Assembly: GCA_973895155.1 (NCBI GenBank)
Contig: OZ316891.1
Span: forward strand, 13,516,001-13,580,000
Length of the DNA stretch: 64,000 nt
Source: Marsupella aquatica
Taxonomy: Eukaryota; Marchantiophyta
Direction of reading: 5' to 3'
The translations under genes were made by a program, and so were the position numbers. The notes under the pieces are model-generated. The model saw only the letters and a list, made by a program, of their open reading frames with translations, ran no database searches and was not told the DNA's origin. Below, piece after piece: positions 61,242 to 64,000 of this stretch (its first letter is position 1; the number at the start of each line of letters is the position of its first letter).

Positions 61242-61448
61242 ATGTTGCCGCAATTCGCCCGAAAAGGAAACCTGACTCCTCATCGACTCATCCCTCCTGA
61301 CCTCAACCTCCTCTTTGGTATTCTTCGCCCCCTAAAAACACACGTGCTATCTAGGAAGCCTGTTGAAGTGTTCCAGATAAATGAGATAATCGTAGAGCGC
61401 CTTGCTGGAAATTATAGCCGGAGGGCCCAGCAATTGCGCAAGCCATAG
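61242..61448 (+). CDS. Possible small protein, 68 residues
   Basis: An ATG-to-stop frame whose C-terminal half (VFQINEIIVERLAGNYSRR) reads like a real helix. A GTTTTCAG acceptor-like site lies just before the ATG. No family recognised and no partner exon found. Confidence 0.18.
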   Translation: MLPQFARKGNLTPHRLIPPDLNLLFGILRPLKTHVLSRKPVEVFQINEIIVERLAGNYSRRAQQLRKP

Positions 61449-63617
61449 ACGGGCACCCACACCGAAAACACACGTGTATTTGATAGAATTGGTGTAGAAT
61501 AAAATAGTCCGAAGGTAAAGTGGTGGAGAGTTTGGTGGGTCTGCCCTCTCTATTTTCAACCATTATTTCTGTGGAGACGACCGGTCACTGGTGGCTGAGC
61601 TGCCTAACTCGCTGCCCGAAGTCCGAACGGACCGACCCGACCCGAGCGACTTCCGTCGGCACTGCTCTTTCGGCGTCGGTGCTTCGCAGTCCGTCCGTCC
61701 GTCCGTCCGTCCATCAATCAACCCCCTCCTCCTGAAGTCCCGGGCAGCATCAGAGAGAATGATGCCGCTGTCTTACCTCGCGCAACAACATCACCGGATT
61801 TAGCTACACAGCAGTAAAAGTGAGCGAATAATGACAAGCACGCATGGACAAACTCAATCACACTGCGATAACGTATCCTGCCCAGACTGGCACAGCAGCC
61901 CGCTCGCTGGGCTGCTCCAAGTCCGGCACGTTAACTGTTAACTGCCGCAGGGGGCAATAATAAAATAATAAACGAAAAATTGGGGTGCTCGGAAAAGCGT
62001 CCCAGGAAGGAACAAAACGAGGCGACGCATGTGTTCCAAGTCGGGGCAGAATCCGAATGCAAAAAACGGAGCATCTCAATTCCCGGCCAGCAGCGGCGCG
62101 CCGCCACCGGCGAGGCCTTCCACGTGGACGTGTTGTTGACAAACTACTGTCCTGTCTTGTACTGTACTGTACTCTACTCCAGTTCGGTGCTGTACCGTCA
62201 ATCCTGTCTTTGCACTTATGTTGTAGCGTAGTAGTGCGGAGTACCGTAGAGTACTAGTAGTAAGTTGGCCCAGGTGGTACAGTGTGGTACCAACCAGCCT
62301 GGGAGTCGCGTCCGCCGGTTTCTCTGGTTTCACCGTCTCAAAGTAGGCCAATGACTACGGCCAGTTTTCTGCCCCAAGGGCTACGGCCACCACGGGACGA
62401 CGACGTCGACGACGTCCGTTCCGGACCGGACCGGGCCGTAAGGGCAGGAAGGAGGGCAGGCAGGGCTGGGCTGGGGTGGAGGAGGAGGAGGAGGCCAGGA
62501 GGGACTCGTGAAGGAGCAAGGAGTCAACTGCAGGAAGGGGAGGCGGAAGGGGTAAATAAGACTGTACATATGACCGCAGTCAGTCGCAAAGGTGAGGGGA
62601 CGTGGACGCATGACTCATGAGACGAGGAGAGCATCCAGAACGTGGAGAGGCGGGCTCGCGGCGGGAGAGGTCCAGATTAAATTATTTTTCTATTATTGCA
62701 GAATAGAAGTTTGGCCGGAAGCGGAACGGAAAGGAAAGTGGAAGAACGAAGAAGGCAGGACGGCCGGGCGGTCGGGTGACCAATCGGGGCATCAAGGTCG
62801 CCGGCGACTGGCGGAGGGTCGTTTCGGAGAATATGGTTGGGTGGACGGGAGTCCATAACCCTGCCCGGCGGCAGAGCCCGGTCCCGGAATGCTTAAACCC
62901 CCACTTGGGGTAGAAACGAGAAAGAAAATAGCGTGAATGGGTGAATCGGGGTTGTGGGCACTACTACGACTAGTAGGGTACGGACGGGTATGGCAACTTA
63001 CTATTCCCGTACGTGCGGGTAATGATCGGGGCTGATGTCTGGTGCTGGCTGCTGCTGCAGCCTCGTGCTGATCTGCCCGCGCAGGTTGGCCAAGCGCCGA
63101 GGGGGGGAGTCGTAGTGCTTCCAGGTGAGAGAGTCAGGGGCAGAGCGGGCAGCGGGGCAGGCCAGCGATGGAACGAGGACAGAATGCTGGTGCCTGGCCT
63201 CGGCCTTTTTAACCTCCACGACCGGAGACGATTTTGGGGTCTTTTATTCTCCTTGTCGTTCTTTTGCATTGGCGCTCTCTCTCTATCGCTCTATCGCTCA
63301 TTCTCTCATTCTCTCATTCTCTCCGCTGTCTCGGCATCGCTTCCCCCGCTGCGTTGGGTTGCGTGGAAACTATCTTGCGAGTCTGCGAGACGCGACGAGA
63401 GAGTTGTATGTCCATGTAGGAGAGACTTGTGTGCTACGAAAGGAAAGCGGGATTGGAAGCCAGATGTAGCAACTCAGCGAATGTGCCCGCGAGTGCACTC
63501 GTGGAGGAAGGGAGGCGGAATTGGTTAAGATTGCGCAGGTGGGAAACAGGGTGGATCGGTAGTGTCACTTTGTAGAAAGACACGACAGGGAGATGGTGTG
63601 GAATTAGGCGTCAAAGG
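61449..63617. promoter_or_regulatory. 5' flank and likely leader of the protein kinase gene
   Basis: Contains a (GTCC)n run at about 61,689-61,712, TACTGTACTGTACT and GTAGAGTACTAGTAG runs near 62,160-62,260, GGAGGAGGAGG near 62,480 and CTCATTCTCTCATTCTCTC near 63,300. Overlapping ORFs on both strands are low-complexity and not called. Confidence 0.35.
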
Positions 63618-64000
63618 ATGACGGCCAGCTCTCGGAAGGATATAACCATGGTGGAGGACGTGAAGGATAGGAGTGGAGAAATGGAAAGGAAGGTGAATTC
63701 TTGGATTAGGGGGGATCTGATTGGGGCGGGGGCTTTCGGGAAGGTGAATTTGGGGTTGGATAGGGAAACCGGAGAGTTGTTTGCTGTTAAATCGATCGAG
63801 TGTCATGAAAGAATGAGCAGTGAGATGAGGGCGATGGAGAATGAGGTTCAAATTCTGCAGTGCTTGGATTCGCCGTTCGTTGTCAAGTGTTTGGGATCGT
63901 CTTTCTCGGTGGAGAACGGTAAGAGCATGCACAATGTGTTCGTCGAGTACATGCCGGGGGGCAGCGTGGCAGATCTCATGAAGAAGTTCGGAGGACACTT
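63618..64000 (+). CDS. Protein kinase, MEKK/MAPKKK-like, N-terminal part
   Basis: Ser/Thr kinase cut by the window end after 127 codons. The ATG at 63,618 follows an in-frame TAG at 63,573. Visible: WIRGDLIGAGAFGKVNLG (glycine loop, 36-41), FAVKSI with the ATP-binding Lys58, the C-helix Glu76 in MENEVQIL, and the hinge VFVEYMPGGSVADLM. The WIRG opening and the GGS after the hinge are typical of plant MAPKKKs of the MEKK group (MAPKKK17-21 like), which often consist of little more than a kinase domain. The activation loop lies outside the window, so subgroup and activity cannot be confirmed. Confidence 0.85.
   Translation, partial: MTASSRKDITMVEDVKDRSGEMERKVNSWIRGDLIGAGAFGKVNLGLDRETGELFAVKSIECHERMSSEMRAMENEVQILQCLDSPFVVKCLGSSFSVENGKSMHNVFVEYMPGGSVADLMKKFGGH

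Noticed and set aside
1-64000. CRISPR arrays, operons, rRNA or bacterial-type elements
   Set aside because: The tandem arrays have no constant repeat with unique spacers and the genes are spliced nuclear plant genes.

Overview
This window looks like nuclear DNA of a green land plant. The genes have many short exons with GT-AG introns, and three of them encode chloroplast-directed proteins that are plant- or plastid-lineage specific: a type-II RbcX Rubisco assembly chaperone, the organellar M3 oligopeptidase OOP, and the plastid RNA-polymerase-associated protein PTAC10/PAP3. Gene spacing is wide, repeats are abundant and introns moderate. A non-seed plant such as a moss is my best guess, but nothing in the sequence fixes the clade.

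Layout: (1) 1-3.07 kb, 3' part of an unidentified multi-exon gene on +. (2) 7.35-10.83 kb, RbcX on -, five exons, recovered only by splicing short open segments. (3) 12.1-16.5 kb, a block of diverged tandem and dispersed repeats with no gene. (4) 17.17-24.80 kb, the 17-exon OOP gene on -, whose 5' flank carries a 75-bp minisatellite (25.0-25.75 kb). (5) 26-33.5 kb, gene-poor DNA containing an abrupt GC-rich island (about 28.0-29.5 kb). (6) 33.5-34.2 kb, a second minisatellite, followed by a RAD6-class ubiquitin-conjugating enzyme (35.31-38.02 kb, +). (7) 39.56-45.18 kb, two directly oriented copies of an element of about 0.72-0.75 kb with terminal inverted repeats, enclosing a decayed RPA-like coding remnant and smaller repeats. 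(8) 45.2-46.56 kb, a third tandem array ending about 300 bp before PTAC10 (46.87-52.27 kb, +, 13 exons). (9) 52.3-63.6 kb, gene-poor DNA with a few weak exon-like ORFs. (10) 63.62 kb to the end, the start of a MEKK-like protein kinase on +, cut by the window edge.

Functionally, three genes serve the chloroplast at different steps: PTAC10 in plastid transcription, RbcX in Rubisco large-subunit assembly, and OOP in degrading cleaved transit peptides and other short peptides. I see no evidence that they are co-regulated. Two introns, one in OOP and one in the E2 gene, use the GC-AG boundary, and in both cases the reading frame and family alignment require it. All exon boundaries were placed by eye from splice consensus, phase and family similarity; transcription starts and poly(A) sites are not resolved.
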